Assembly (NCBI GenBank): GCA_026419775.2
Contig: JAOPGA020001361.1
Span: 1 to 57,345, forward strand
Source of the DNA: Acrasis kona
Taxonomy: Eukaryota > Heterolobosea > Eutetramitea > Acrasida > Acrasidae
DNA: 57,345 bases
Reading direction: 5' to 3'
This document shows, piece by piece, positions 19,671-30,979 of the stretch (positions within the stretch are counted from its first letter, which is position 1; every line of letters starts with the position of its first letter). Position numbers and translations under genes: made by a program. A model generated the notes under the pieces. The model did no database searches. It was not told the DNA's origin and worked only from the letters and a program-made list of their open reading frames with translations.

Positions 19671-19836
19671 CTTTACGAAAACTTGAAATTGGTGACGTTG
19701 ACGTCTCTTTTTACATCAATAGTTTGTGTATTCTGAATTCTTCACTTGGCACAGTTGGTTGATGATATTGACATGTCCGCACCGACGTTTATGTATCTCA
19801 AGGTCAATCAGGTCAACTTTGTTGTAAATACTACAG

Positions 19837-22800
19837 ATGTCCGATGTTGCACTGCAACACATTGGAACACCCGTTTATGATGGTCCCCAACACAGAAGAA
19901 AGTCAATATTAATGAAGGCGCTACAAATTGATTTAGAGGTTTTTAAACCTGATAACGTGGACGCTGATGCGACTTTGGCAGGCGAACTGCAAGATATACA
20001 AAACAATTTGGTTAAAAAGCAGGATGTATCTCCTCGGGAATATGTCAACGTAATTAATAAAGTCAGTGATGATTTGGGTTTAGACATGGATCTTCTAGAA
20101 GAGGCAAACCTCCCAAATTGCTTTCAATTTCATTATCTAGAGGTATGTACCAACTTGCTATTTTATGCTAATACCATTAGCGTAAATTAATTGTAAATCT
20201 ACAACACACAAATGCACTCCTACAACAAAAATACGACAAGGTCAGGTCATACCTCGAAAAATATCATCAAAAAAACAAGTCAATGACGTCGCAATTGAAC
20301 GAAAAACAAAATTACATTGATACCGAAACAGCAAAACAAAAGGAAATGAGCGAGTTCTTGAGCTCAAAAATCGAACAACTGAAAAAGACTGCCAACTATG
20401 ATTTTCACGAACAATGCTACGCTGTTGAGCGTAAACAATGGGAGGCTAGGATTCAAGAGCTAGAGGAGCAACTCATTGTTCTTCGTTCGGAAATCATTAG
20501 GCATAAGATACAAGAGCAAGAAAGAACCGAAAAGTTGAATGAAGACATTGAACTGCGGCTCAAAGAGAGTCAGGACCGTGAAAGGGCACAGGTTGAATGT
20601 TACATGACTTTGGCTCTACACTTTGAGGAAGAGTGGAAGAGATCCACAGCAATCATTCATAAATATGATAAAGAAAAGCTGTTACCTGTTCAAACAGAAA
20701 GAGACACTCTTCTCTTAAAAGTAGAAAATTTTAGAGAAGCAGCTAGATGTTAAGAATAAAAAGCTAAAGCAGTTTTCGAAAGAAAAGAAGAGGTTGACAA
20801 CAAGAATATCCATTTTGGACACAAAAGTAATTTTGTTATTGGATAAGCTTGGAGGAGGAGGAAATGCACTAGATGTTGAGCACGAATCTAATCACGATGA
20901 CCATAGTGATGAAATGGACGATAGAATAGGTACAAGACCATCAAAGCCCCAACGCAGTAGCAGGACTACAAGAGCAAGTAGCAAAGGAATATCGCGAAAC
21001 TCATCACCTCCATTCAAGGAGCCAGATATCAGCAAGAAGGGAGGTCTTAACGACCACGCAAATATTGTACAATATGGTAAGAAGGGACTTAAGAAGCAAT
21101 CTAGTTTGAAGAAGATGGGATCTGTTAATGAGGGCGACATTTCCCAGGCTGTTTACAACGAAAGAACGAATTCACTAATCGATGTGGACTCGGGAGTGGA
21201 AACATATCTACCAGAGACTTCAGGCCTGGCAAGGTCCAAGAGCAGATCACAACTCATGACCAGGGAGTCGATGAGAAGCCAACGATCCAAATCACCAATT
21301 AGCACAGAGCCCACTCATCGATCCAACATTTCCACATTTAGTGGACTGGTGATGGTGGATGTGCAACCAAAGCAAGAAGAGAAGAAGGTTGAGTTGAGAA
21401 AGTTGGGTGTGTTTGAAAGCGCACTCTTGTTAAAGAAGGAAGCAGAGGCATCGACAACCAAACAGAAGGAGGAGCAACCACAACTTGAGGTTTACGACGA
21501 AGTCAACGACGATCTAGAAGAAGAAGAAGACGATGATGACGATTTGGATGATTTGGATGAAAACTTGAGGGAAATTATCATGGAGGAGAAGGCTGAGAAA
21601 TTGAGCAAGCAACAAAACAACCTAATTGTCAATATAGATGATAATGTACCGCAACCCAAACCATCAAAATCACAACAATACAAATCAAACCAAGCAACCT
21701 CAGGAATAAAGGACGCAATAAGAAGCAGGAGCATAGACATTAGGGGAGGTTTACATCCATCATCAAAACAAGTTCCATTACCTGATAGAGTAGAAGAAGA
21801 ATTTGACGATGAAACAATGGAAAAGATTATGAACGACTTTCATTTGGAGTTGGCACCTAATGATGACGTTCATCATGATGATGTTGAAGGGAAACAAGAA
21901 AAGAAACAATCACCACAACAATCATCAACACAACCAGACCTCACCCCCTCTGAAGAAGTACCAACAAGTGACAACAATCAAGAAACCGTATTCAATTGCA
22001 GTTTTGGAGAAGAGTTTTTAAAGATGGACGAATATAACGAAAAGAACATTACAAGAACACCTTCCAACACCACTCCCATGGATTCAACATACACACGCAG
22101 CATCAACACGCCCGCAACCGACGCTGACTTTTTCGATTATCAAGACGACGACAACAACACCAACAGTGCGAACATCAACGGCATGATTGACGACGAAGAC
22201 CATGACTTTATGACACCTTCACTTTCTCAACTCAAGGAAGAAATCCATGCCCAATTGCTGTTGGAGGAGGCTGCAATCAAGAGGAAACAATTAGGACTCC
22301 AATTACATCAATTAGCAAACAGACCCAAGGAATCAAATCAAGTCATTGACGAGAATGCAAAAGTGCTTCAAAACTTTTTCGAAATGCAAGACAATCTAAA
22401 CGATCCGAATGGTCACGACAGGAGCGCTCCAATAGAGCAACTCATCTTGCCCGATGCTGCACAAAAGAAGAAGAAGGAAAATAAATCTATTTTAAGTCAC
22501 GGAGTTCCGGTTAGCGAGGAGAATAAGAAAATTGTAACGACGATGGTAATTACCAATTATGGATTGCAGAAAACAGAGTCACCTGTGAGAAGACTTGTAG
22601 TGAGTGTTCCTACCGATAAACCATCCAGTGATGGCAGCATAAGAAGCCATTCGTCTCTAGAAGCAAGGAACAGTTACTTTTTGCATGACGACAAGAGGAA
22701 GGGACTTCACCCGGAGGTTGTGAATTTCGCAAGGTTTGATGATTCAAAGAAGAGGAGGTCGAGGGAGAAGGTTCCAGAGGATTTGTCAGAGTTTAAGAAT

Positions 22801-22842
22801 GTTCTTCCGAGACTGTCGCCCAACTTGCACCATCACATGTAA
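19837..22842 (+). CDS. Long coiled-coil protein with disordered acidic C-terminus
   Basis: Exons 19837..20142, 20181..20720 and 20755..22842 give about 977 aa. The introns are 38 and 34 nt; the second (donor gtagaa, acceptor gttaag) removes an apparent frame break and joins LLLK to NKKLKQFSKEKKRL in one heptad series. Residues 95-320 are coiled coil. The rest is low-complexity: S/R-rich, then poly-acidic (around EEEEDDDDDLDDLDE), then more polar sequence with short helices. No catalytic domain is seen. It may be a cytoskeletal or centrosomal scaffold, but the function is not recognised. It is divergent from the RGS receptor gene, 166 bases between starts. Confidence 0.7.
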
Positions 22843-22861
22843 AATTTGTATTAAAATGTAT

Positions 22862-25089
22862 TTATTCTGAACAAACGCACACTACATAAGTACCTCCGAT
22901 GCCGATGCTGGTAATGTCTTCTCCTTTTACTTCTTCAAATTCATGCGCAACTTTATCCTCTCCCCAACACCAAATGGTTCCGTCTTCCAACTTGGCCGTG
23001 ACATAGAAGCTTCCACAAGTGATATCTACAATATTATTTGTTTCTTTGAATGGTGGGAACATGGTTGTTGGGACATCCTGTTTCTCCACATCACAACCAA
23101 TCATTAAGATATTTTTTTTGTTTCTTCCCCATCCAAGTAAATCTCCCTTTTCAGTGAGAGCAATTACAAAGTTTCTTCCACAGCTGACGGATTTGATCTT
23201 GTCTAGACCTTCAATCTTTTTAGGGGAGGAGAGATCAATTTGACTAGAGTCAGTTCCTAGCTCGCCATCAGAACCATATCCAAATGAGTAGAGCTCTCCA
23301 TCTTTGTTAAGCGCTACTACTGAAGAATATGCAGCAGAAACTTGAATGACATCCTTCAGAGGTATTAATGTTGGTTGGCTTATACCCAAAAATGGTTGTA
23401 TCCACCCATATAATTCATTCTCCTCGGTAACAACACAAGCACACATATCGCCAGCTGTGACGTCCTTAATCTTTTTATCGTTATCGATGGAAACTTTCTT
23501 TGGATAATATTCATTATTGTTTCCCTTGATTCCTAGATTAAACATGTCATTCTTCCCCCAATGCATACAACTCTCCCTGATCCGTGATAGCGAATGAACT
23601 ATTGGCCCTCGCCACTATTTTAGTCACCACTACGTGATTCAGTCCAGGAACAACTGTAGGTCTAACTAGATCAGTTACTTCCTTGCCCATACCAAGTTGA
23701 CCATATGCCGATGAATAACCACACGAGTAAACCACACCATCTACCAACAACAGCACATGATGAGATCCACAGGATACTTGGGAAATCTTTCTACCATAAA
23801 GATTTCTAAGCACAACCTTCTTTCTATTAAACACCAAACTTAGTTTGTTGTGTATGGATCTTCTAACCTCCTCAGCCAAAGCATCTCTAATATCAGCATT
23901 TTCTGATCTAACGCTGATATCACAAAACAGCTCCGCGCTTCCTTTTCTCGCAAGTACTCTTACCGCTACTGGATTGCTAGACGATTTTCCTCCCTCAAAA
24001 TCAAATACCTCTTCGTCTTTGAAGGTTCTCGCCTGTTCATAATAATTCTTTACTGGAGAAATGTTACCAACGTTATGAACTGCATCGAGGACGTCTAAGA
24101 ACGCACTTCTACTAACTTGTAGAAAAGCTTTAGATGTGCTGTTATCAGTGGGAAGTTCGCTCCATAACAGGTTAGGTTCCTGGTCCTCTTGTGAATCCAT
24201 ACGGGTAGGTGTTTTATAGCTGACTTCAAGGTAATCGGCAGTGTTGAAGCTAACGTCGCTCAACAGCACTACTTTTTCGACATTGTTTTGGTCTGTGTAC
24301 GTTAGCGTAGCATGCTCGTAATTTGCGGAGACTATGGATCCATTAACTCTATCCAAGATCACAAAGCATGAATCTGGTAACTCTGGTGCCACGGACTGCG
24401 ATCCAATGTTGCTTTTGATGTTTGCTTTTGAAGCCGTAGGGCCCAAATCTACTTTAACATTCGATATGGCAGTATCTGAGTCGACTTCAAACTGCATTAC
24501 GATTCCATTATCATGTACGTGCTTGACTAGGTTGACTCTCAATGTAGTGGGGTCGTTAAGAACTCTTTTTGGTTTGGAAGAAACTTTCACTACCCCAAGG
24601 GCTTTGAGGTTCTCATCTTCTTTCTCATCATAAATAGCTTGGTAGTAATTAGAATCGCGTAGAGCTAGCTCTTCTGCCCTGACAGCAGCCATCTTCGACA
24701 TTAAATCTCCTAGTTCATTAACATTTCCACTCTTTGCTTTACTTCTAGAAGAGGTGATCTTGCTCTCAAATATCTCTTATTCTGTTCTTGACTACATCCA
24801 AATCTCCCTTCTTTATGCTAATTTGTTCTTTGCTGAGTGGTGTGCTAGGTTTGTTTAGGTTAGATTCGTATGTAGCGCGGTGTTGTTCTACAATCTTTCT
24901 TGTCCACTCCCTAACAATCTGGTCCTTGTTTCTCCTGTCGCCAGAGGATGCTTTGGCATTCTCTGCAATCTCATTGAAAAGAGCTATTCTATCTTTAACG
25001 GATACCCCTGATAGCGCTTCTAAATCTGCAGCGCTTAGCTTAGTACCTGTCTCTTCTAAAAGTGCCTGGAGTTGGGGGTTTATGCCCAT
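22862..25089 (-). CDS. RCC1-repeat protein
   Basis: Exons on the minus strand are 24796..25089 and 22862..24758, joined by a 37-nt intron with the less usual donor gtagtc. The encoded protein is about 729 aa. The first third is helical and charged, the middle is a beta-rich unknown region, and the last 370 residues hold RCC1-type repeats (GSHHVLLLVDGVVYSCG, SSFAITDQGELYALG, DGELYSFGYGSDGELG, FVIALTEKGDLLGWG) that would form a beta-propeller. RCC1 itself is a Ran exchange factor, but many RCC1-repeat proteins are not, and the long N-terminus argues against RCC1 proper. In the run GGGGG (23556..23560) one G is surplus: four G would continue the repeat as ALG-KND. Assembly error is likely. Confidence 0.75.
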
Positions 25090-25748
25090 TGTTTTGTAAT
25101 TTGGTTGACAGGAAATTATTGTTTCAATTTAATGCAGAACATTATTGGGATGGGTTCGAAACCATGCTGATAAATCCATAGTTTCTAATTAGAAATAATT
25201 TTGAAACTAATGTCATATTTAAGACATGAACCCTGATCCCCTGATGTAGTCCGATAATAAAGCATCAATCAATTTATTGATATTTAACATACCAGTGAAG
25301 AGTGAGAGCATTAATTAATAAGGTAAAACGAGGCTCCGAAAGCTGTTATTTCAAGTTAGCGTCATTTCCGTTACTTCACTTGTGAACGAAGTCGTATTTT
25401 CCGAACCATTGCAATTAGCACCTTAATAGTTACATGTACAAAGATGCTATTGACAGAGTGTCAGTCAAACCTGGCGTGAATAAGATTTCACTCACTTCAG
25501 GTGCCGGAATATGACCGTGGCCCTTTTGCGGCATCCAGGATGACACAGAAATGTCACAAATCTAGGATAATAAAGTAATTTCCCGTATACCCTCCAGAAA
25601 TATATGTTTCCACGAAAACCCTAGATGGCGTCAATGCCTATTTTATGAAGGGTACAATTCCAATTAGTCCAAGAAACATGTTTACGGCCATATTGGATAT
25701 GATTATGATATTGGAAATAATATACCTGATTTATAGCACTTCAACGGA
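25090..25748. other. Intergenic region, no gene seen
   Basis: This is 659 bases of AT-rich sequence between two divergent genes. I find no tRNA, no repeat longer than a few bases and no long frame. It probably contains both promoters. Confidence 0.55.
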
Positions 25749-26360
25749 ATGCTTCACCAACTAATTTCACAAAACACAGACATGAATAACAGAGTATTCA
25801 TCAAGGAGTGGGATTTGTTGTTTTATTCATGTCTAAGTGAAGCTACCAAGGTCTCCGCATCAATAAACAAGCTAAAGTGCATACAAGAAGAAGAGAAATA
25901 CTCGGTACTTTTCGAAATGGAAGATGTAACAACAAAGTCACCAAAGCACCAAGGCGGAATAACTGCCTCCGAAATATTATCGATGTTGGCGGGTGCCAAG
26001 GTTACATTAACAAGGCTTGAGGACTTATCAACAAGCATGAGACGAAACCGTCTCCTGAGTGACAATCTATTCGTCGAACAGTGCTACAAACTGCAGCAGA
26101 TTAGAAACACCCTTCATGCAGTCGAGGAAAAGTTTTGGAATGATGGTTCATCAAAATGTTCACAAGATGAGGAGTACGATGACTCCGACTCTGAATACGA
26201 ACAAGATACAGACTCAGAGGAATGCTCTGATTCAGAGGAGGAGTGCGAGGAGGAAAGCACAACACATAAAAGGTCACCACCTGTTAACATTAACCGCCTA
26301 CGTGTAAATAATAATAACCTACAAAGAGAGTCATATAACAAATGCCTCTTCATACAATAA
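25749..26360 (+). CDS. Hypothetical acidic protein
   Basis: This intronless 203-codon frame may start at 25749 or at the second ATG 25782. The first 125 residues are helical with mixed charge (for example GGITASEILSMLAGAKVTLT). Residues 130-165 are a serine/acidic tract of D, S, E and Y, suitable for CK2 phosphorylation. The C-terminus is basic and N/R-rich. No family is recognised. It could be lineage-specific. The first half shows a protein-like composition that the other frames lack. Confidence 0.5.
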   Translation: MLHQLISQNTDMNNRVFIKEWDLLFYSCLSEATKVSASINKLKCIQEEEKYSVLFEMEDVTTKSPKHQGGITASEILSMLAGAKVTLTRLEDLSTSMRRNRLLSDNLFVEQCYKLQQIRNTLHAVEEKFWNDGSSKCSQDEEYDDSDSEYEQDTDSEECSDSEEECEEESTTHKRSPPVNINRLRVNNNNLQRESYNKCLFIQ

Positions 26361-26419
26361 ATGTACATAAAACATTACTCTATAATACTCTTGTTAATTA
26401 TTGGGCTTCATTGCAGTAA

Positions 26420-26599
26420 CTATTTCCGTTGCATCCGTTCGTAAATACACCTTGAAACTTTACCGGTGATGGTCTTGGTCATATTAACCAATGGAAGTAG
26501 TAAATATTGGTTGTTGTCAGTGTATTTGCCCTCACAAGCGAATCCGAACGACATCATAAAAATATCAGAGTTACATTGCTGACTCCAAAAAGTTTTCAT
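26420..26599 (-). CDS. Possible 59-aa ORF or remnant of an adenylate-forming enzyme
   Basis: This short minus-strand frame runs from ATG 26599 to TAG 26420. Its C-terminal part reads LVNMTKTITGKVSR, resembling the A10 motif (PKTxSGKxxR) near the C-terminus of acyl-CoA synthetases and other AMP-forming ligases. The upstream part does not match the rest of that domain. It could be a decayed 3' end of such a gene or a chance match. Low confidence. Confidence 0.25.
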   Translation of the reverse strand: MKTFWSQQCNSDIFMMSFGFACEGKYTDNNQYLLLPLVNMTKTITGKVSRCIYERMQRK

Positions 26600-26687
26600 C
26601 GTATTCTTCTATCCATAGACACATCACGCAATAACAGTAAACAAGCTCTTTAGTTAAATAATAATTTTAATGGAGTTTTTTACACGT

Positions 26688-27680
26688 TTACAGAATGAGC
26701 ACAACTGATAGGATTGCTACTACAAAGGCCAAAGCATTTGGCGCTACTCTGAAGCCACTGCTTCTTACAACTGTTTCTCCACCCGTTGGGGCTTCGGTTG
26801 GTGGGATTGTTGTGCTTACTGCAACAACAGCCTCTGTGCATCTTCCTGGCACAGCATTGCTGGATTGACCCAACTCTGTTGTGTACATCAAGTTGCACTT
26901 TGCATCATAGTTTTGAACGGTAACTTTGCTGACATTATCATTAGATTTTGACCAAATATATGTGACCATGTCGTTTTGAGCGTGGAAATCAAGGAGAACT
27001 GAAACCTGGCATAGAAGAGGGTGAGTGGCACAGTTGTTGTTTTCAGTGTTGGACAACTGAACGGGGCCAGACGATATTGAAATAGGGTTGGTTGATAACT
27101 TGTAGTAGGTCATGACTGAACAACCCTTCTTGTTGCAAGTTTGAGTAGCCAAATGTATTCTGCCATCGACTTCGGAGTCGAAACTAATGTAGGCTGCGCT
27201 TGAGTCGTTCTTTGGTAGTCTTAAGATTTCCTCAGAGTATCCGTTAGAAATGTGCTGAACGGATGACAATTGACTGGGGCTGTCGTAGTTGAAGCAATAC
27301 TTGTCTGAACCTTTGACTACGCATCCACTTCCATACTTGAAGAAATAAGGGTAATCTCCTGCTGGGGCAGAATCCGCTGATTGGGATACCAATGACAAAT
27401 CCGAAGTACTAAGCTCTGAGCTCTTAAAGTCGTCAACCTTTGTTGACACCACAAATGTATCGTCGTTCATCTTTCCTGGTGGGCACACTTCAAATGGAAA
27501 AGTCTTTTGTAGCTCTACATTTAAATCTGGTAGAGAATATTTGTAAACTGAGCTACCGAATGCCGAGTAGAGAGCCGATGAGCCTTGCATGCTAAATGGT
27601 AAACATGACTGTGCGTTGACGATGCACACCATCATTGAGCAGACGAGGATCACCAAGACTTTCATTGATTTTGTTTCCAA
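26688..27680 (-). CDS. Probable GPI-anchored secreted surface protein
   Basis: This 330-aa intronless protein has an N-terminal signal peptide (MKVLVILVCSMMVCIVNAQS; the second ATG at 27662 may be the true start). The ectodomain of about 270 residues is rich in S, T and Y with about ten cysteines and several N-x-S/T sites. A T/P-rich spacer (STTIPPTEAPTGG) is followed by a small-residue region and a hydrophobic C-terminal tail (LAFVVAILSVVLIL), the layout of a GPI-attachment signal. No known fold is recognised. A TATA-like box lies 31 bases upstream of the first ATG. It is likely a cell-surface coat or adhesion protein. Confidence 0.72.
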   Translation of the reverse strand: METKSMKVLVILVCSMMVCIVNAQSCLPFSMQGSSALYSAFGSSVYKYSLPDLNVELQKTFPFEVCPPGKMNDDTFVVSTKVDDFKSSELSTSDLSLVSQSADSAPAGDYPYFFKYGSGCVVKGSDKYCFNYDSPSQLSSVQHISNGYSEEILRLPKNDSSAAYISFDSEVDGRIHLATQTCNKKGCSVMTYYKLSTNPISISSGPVQLSNTENNNCATHPLLCQVSVLLDFHAQNDMVTYIWSKSNDNVSKVTVQNYDAKCNLMYTTELGQSSNAVPGRCTEAVVAVSTTIPPTEAPTGGETVVRSSGFRVAPNALAFVVAILSVVLIL

Positions 27681-27710
27681 CGAATTATGTGTGGTAACTG
27701 CGATCGGTTT

Positions 27711-27720
27711 CTTTATATAG
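27711..27720 (-). promoter_or_regulatory. TATA-like box upstream of the GPI-protein gene
   Basis: On the minus strand the sequence reads CTATATAAAG, 31 bases before the first ATG and 49 before the second. If it is a TATA box, transcription would start very close to the first ATG, which favours the second ATG as translation start. Confidence 0.4.
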
Positions 27721-28224
27721 TATCTAAAATTCGGAATGGAATGATTCGATAACGTACGTCAATCAATGTCACTGAACCTTTACAATAAACGATTTGAGCT
27801 CAAAAGTCCTCTTTTTATAGATTTGTTGCAAATCAAACTAAAAAAGCACACCAATTTGACAGCTTTTCAGTAATAAATCGTTGTATTCATGCATACATCT
27901 GTGATGTTAATTCTGCGCTAATGCTAAGCCTTTCTTGAAGATGTCAAAAAATATTTACCTTTTATTGAATGGTTTTGAGAGGAAGCGATTACTTGTGTCT
28001 TTTGTGAAGTACTGCTTGAATTATATTTAAATTGATTTGGCGATAACTTGGACCCCTCTATAATTTATTATGCGTTCTATTTAGTGGATCGACCTTTAAC
28101 TTTACACCTTCTCAATCTTGAAACAGTTTACTTGATCGTTGTTGTATTGCGCCGGATTTTTGAAACACTAAACGACATTTCAAAAGTCAACCAAGCTCTC
28201 GGTGCTCCACGCTTGGGTACAGAG
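27721..28224. other. Intergenic region, no gene seen
   Basis: This is AT-rich sequence between the divergent GPI-protein and RasGAP genes. The frame leading into the RasGAP gene is open for 59 codons upstream of its chosen ATG but lacks an earlier ATG and looks non-coding. No repeats or RNA genes are evident. Confidence 0.5.
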
Positions 28225-30979
28225 ATGGCGAAGGACAAGAGTGGAACGTCAAAGACACATAGGCAACTAATATATGCCTTGAGTAGCGATAATAGGTATT
28301 GTATTTTTGAACACCACAGTTTGACTGTATACCACAGATATGCAAAAGCACTCTCCGAGTGTAGCAGCTCCGCAGATTGCGATTTTGTTGGCAGGATGCT
28401 TCTATCTATAACTCAAGAAGTTGGTCCCGGCAACACCTTGGAATTAATAAAGGAGTTGATAGAATGGGAGGTTCATAAATACAGAGTAATAAAACGAAAA
28501 GATAGAAATTTAATGACATTTAGTAGCACATGCCAAGCAACATCTTCAGAAGTAATTCACTCTCAAGTAAAGCCTTGGCTTTATACGTCAGGGATGTTGG
28601 AAGGAATTATTTAAAAGAGGTTCTAGGTGATGTTCTTGAGGAACTCATGTCTGAAAGAAACAGTTTGGAAATTGACCCAGAGTAAGTTAACTACGTGCAT
28701 GCGTCTGACGGCAAAAGTAAAATAAAATTAAAAGACAAAGAACTCGAGAAAAAGCTTGAAAAGCACCAAAAAGCTTTAAAATCATGGTGCGAACGCATAC
28801 TGAAAAACATTTTTGAACCTGAAATTGTGGACAAAATGCCCCCACAACTGCGAATAGTGTCTAGTTACATTGCAGAAGTGAGCGACAGTCTTCAATTGGA
28901 CACGCCCGTACTGATAGGAGGGTTCATCATCTTGAGGTATTGTTTGTTCATTAACATTTTACAATGACCAACCTTCAGATTCTTCAATCCTGCCATCGCA
29001 GCACCTGACATTTTCCTTGGTCCTAATGTTGCAAAGAAGAGGAACAAGAATGCTCAGCGTAACCTCATCCTTATATCGAAAATCATTCAGGTTGGTTGCT
29101 TTCGTACTAACGACTAATTTACTTCTAGAACCTTGCGAATGGTGTGGTCTTTGGAAACAAGGAGAAGTACATGATATCAATGAACGAATTCCTCGTCAGC
29201 AAAAGAGAAGACATGAGAAACTATCTGTTAAGCGTTATAGATAAAGACTTTTCATCCACAGCCACCCGCGAAGAAGTATTGAGGCCTACGCATGAGGAAG
29301 GAATCAATCTGGACAAGTACGAGCAGAATGACCTCAGCAAACTACACAAAATATTTTTAGAAAGCTCAAAAAGCATTGCTTCTTTTTTTTTGTCTGACGG
29401 AGCGAAACAAGTAACCGACTTTTATTTTCGTTCTAATTTTTTCTTTTAGGTTAAAACAGTTGGACACGTAATGAATGATTGTTTGAACGTGATACATTTA
29501 GCAAAAGACATGGGAATAGAACAAAGCGACGAAGCATTGATCTACGAAAGCATGAACAATACAATTTATCGCATCAAGGACCGTATAGACGCTTCCTCCA
29601 TGGAAAACAAATTCGTATTCTACAGAGGAAAACAATCAAGAGAGCGTCAACCTGTATTTTATCTCATCGCCAGTCGCATCACCGAAGACATGGTTCAGGA
29701 CGAGTTTGGAAGTTTTCTTTACATTATATTAAAAACATTGGGAAAGCTCGTTGAGAACGTGGAATGGTGCTTGATTGTAGACATGAGCAATGTGAATCCA
29801 TCGTCAGCACAGCGCGCCTTTGCTACATCTGTACTTGAAAAATTGTTACCCTTCATTAATCCATTAGCAACAAAAAACTTGGTCAATCTCTTTGTCGTCC
29901 ACGCCACAAACTTTAAGACTAATCTTTTTGAATTGTTTAAAAATGCGTTCAAGATTCTAATGCCAAACGTTAGCACCAAGGACAGCACCAAAAAGTTGAT
30001 TGAAATCAACCAATGGACTCAGCTGTTACAATACATTCGTCCGTCCAACATCCTGTTACCCGAAGAAAGTAAAGCCATCGTTCCTGATAGTTATCGCGTT
30101 GTAAAGATCAACCCCAAAGGAAAACGTCAAGACAGAATCATCAAGTTGACGCCCAAGAGCATCCTGAACATTGATCCTAAAAACAATTCAATCAAAAATG
30201 AACGGCTGCTAGCGGAAGTGGAGGAAGTGAGTGCGCCACAGAACAATTTGGAAGTTCACATGAAGTTCAGACCCATACCTAACAGCAACATGAAACCCTC
30301 CAGTCCCAACAGTGGTCATCAAGATCAAGAAGATCTGCTGGATGACTCAGTATTCAGAAGGTACATTGTGAACACCGAAAAGGAGAGGAGCGACCTGTTG
30401 GAAGATTTATTCGAGACCACCGTACAGAGTCAATTCATCGACACTGCTCAAGCGTTCCAAATCACGGAGACTTGTTTCTTGACAGAAGATGAGGGAAGCG
30501 AACATCGAACAAGCAAGAGATCCGATCGCGTCTACAAGTTGACCAACGATTCTATATTGGTGGTGGACAAGAGATTAATCAAAACAGAAATACCATTCAT
30601 TGCCATTGAGTATTGTAAGCCTTCGCCCGATCAACGCGACACCGTCATCCTGAAGGTCAAGTACGAGGAACACGAGAGATTGATTACATGCGAAGCGAGA
30701 AGCAAGCAGGTGGAGGACAGCATATTGGACGGAATGAGAAGAGCGGTGGAGAGGATACGCATCAGGTCGTTGGCGGAACCAGAAAGCGATGGAGAAGGAG
30801 AGGAGGAAGAGGAAATAGAGGACAACCAGTTGCGTGATGATTTGAACGATCCCATCTTGAACGACAATCAACAGGAGGAACAATCACAACCAAACCAACC
30901 ATTAGTGATAACCATTAACAACAATCATACAATATCAGAGGATCCTTTATTGTCACCATCTACACCCATTAAAGAATAG
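28225..30979 (+). CDS. Neurofibromin-like RasGAP with CRAL-TRIO/PH-like C-terminus
   Basis: Six exons (28225..28485, 28527..28681, 28718..28936, 28979..29090, 29129..29410, 29450..30979) give 852 aa; introns are 36-42 nt. The RasGAP domain spans about residues 20-390. It has the arginine finger in IFRSNSLSSKAL, formed just after the first intron, then LEIDPDK, and the structural motif LRFFNPAIAAPDIF. A Sec14/CRAL-TRIO-like lipid-binding region follows (from about 410: RERQPVFYLIASRI, then WCLIVDMSNV). A PH-like segment and an acidic Q-rich tail end the protein. GAP followed by Sec14-PH is the order in NF1. It should stimulate GTP hydrolysis on Ras. The ATG at 28225 is chosen as the first in frame. 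Confidence 0.85.

Noticed and set aside
20700-20800. Frameshift in the long coiled-coil gene.
   Set aside because: A 34-nt intron 20721..20754 restores the heptad-bearing frame, so no break is needed.
23540-23580. Programmed ribosomal frameshifting in the RCC1 gene.
   Set aside because: Possible in principle, but a similar one-base problem in a T/A run in another gene makes assembly error simpler.
28486-28614. Loss of the arginine finger in the RasGAP (reading straight through gave TFSSTCQATS at the finger position).
   Set aside because: A 41-nt intron (28486..28526) changes the frame and restores IFRSNSLSSKAL with the arginine in place.
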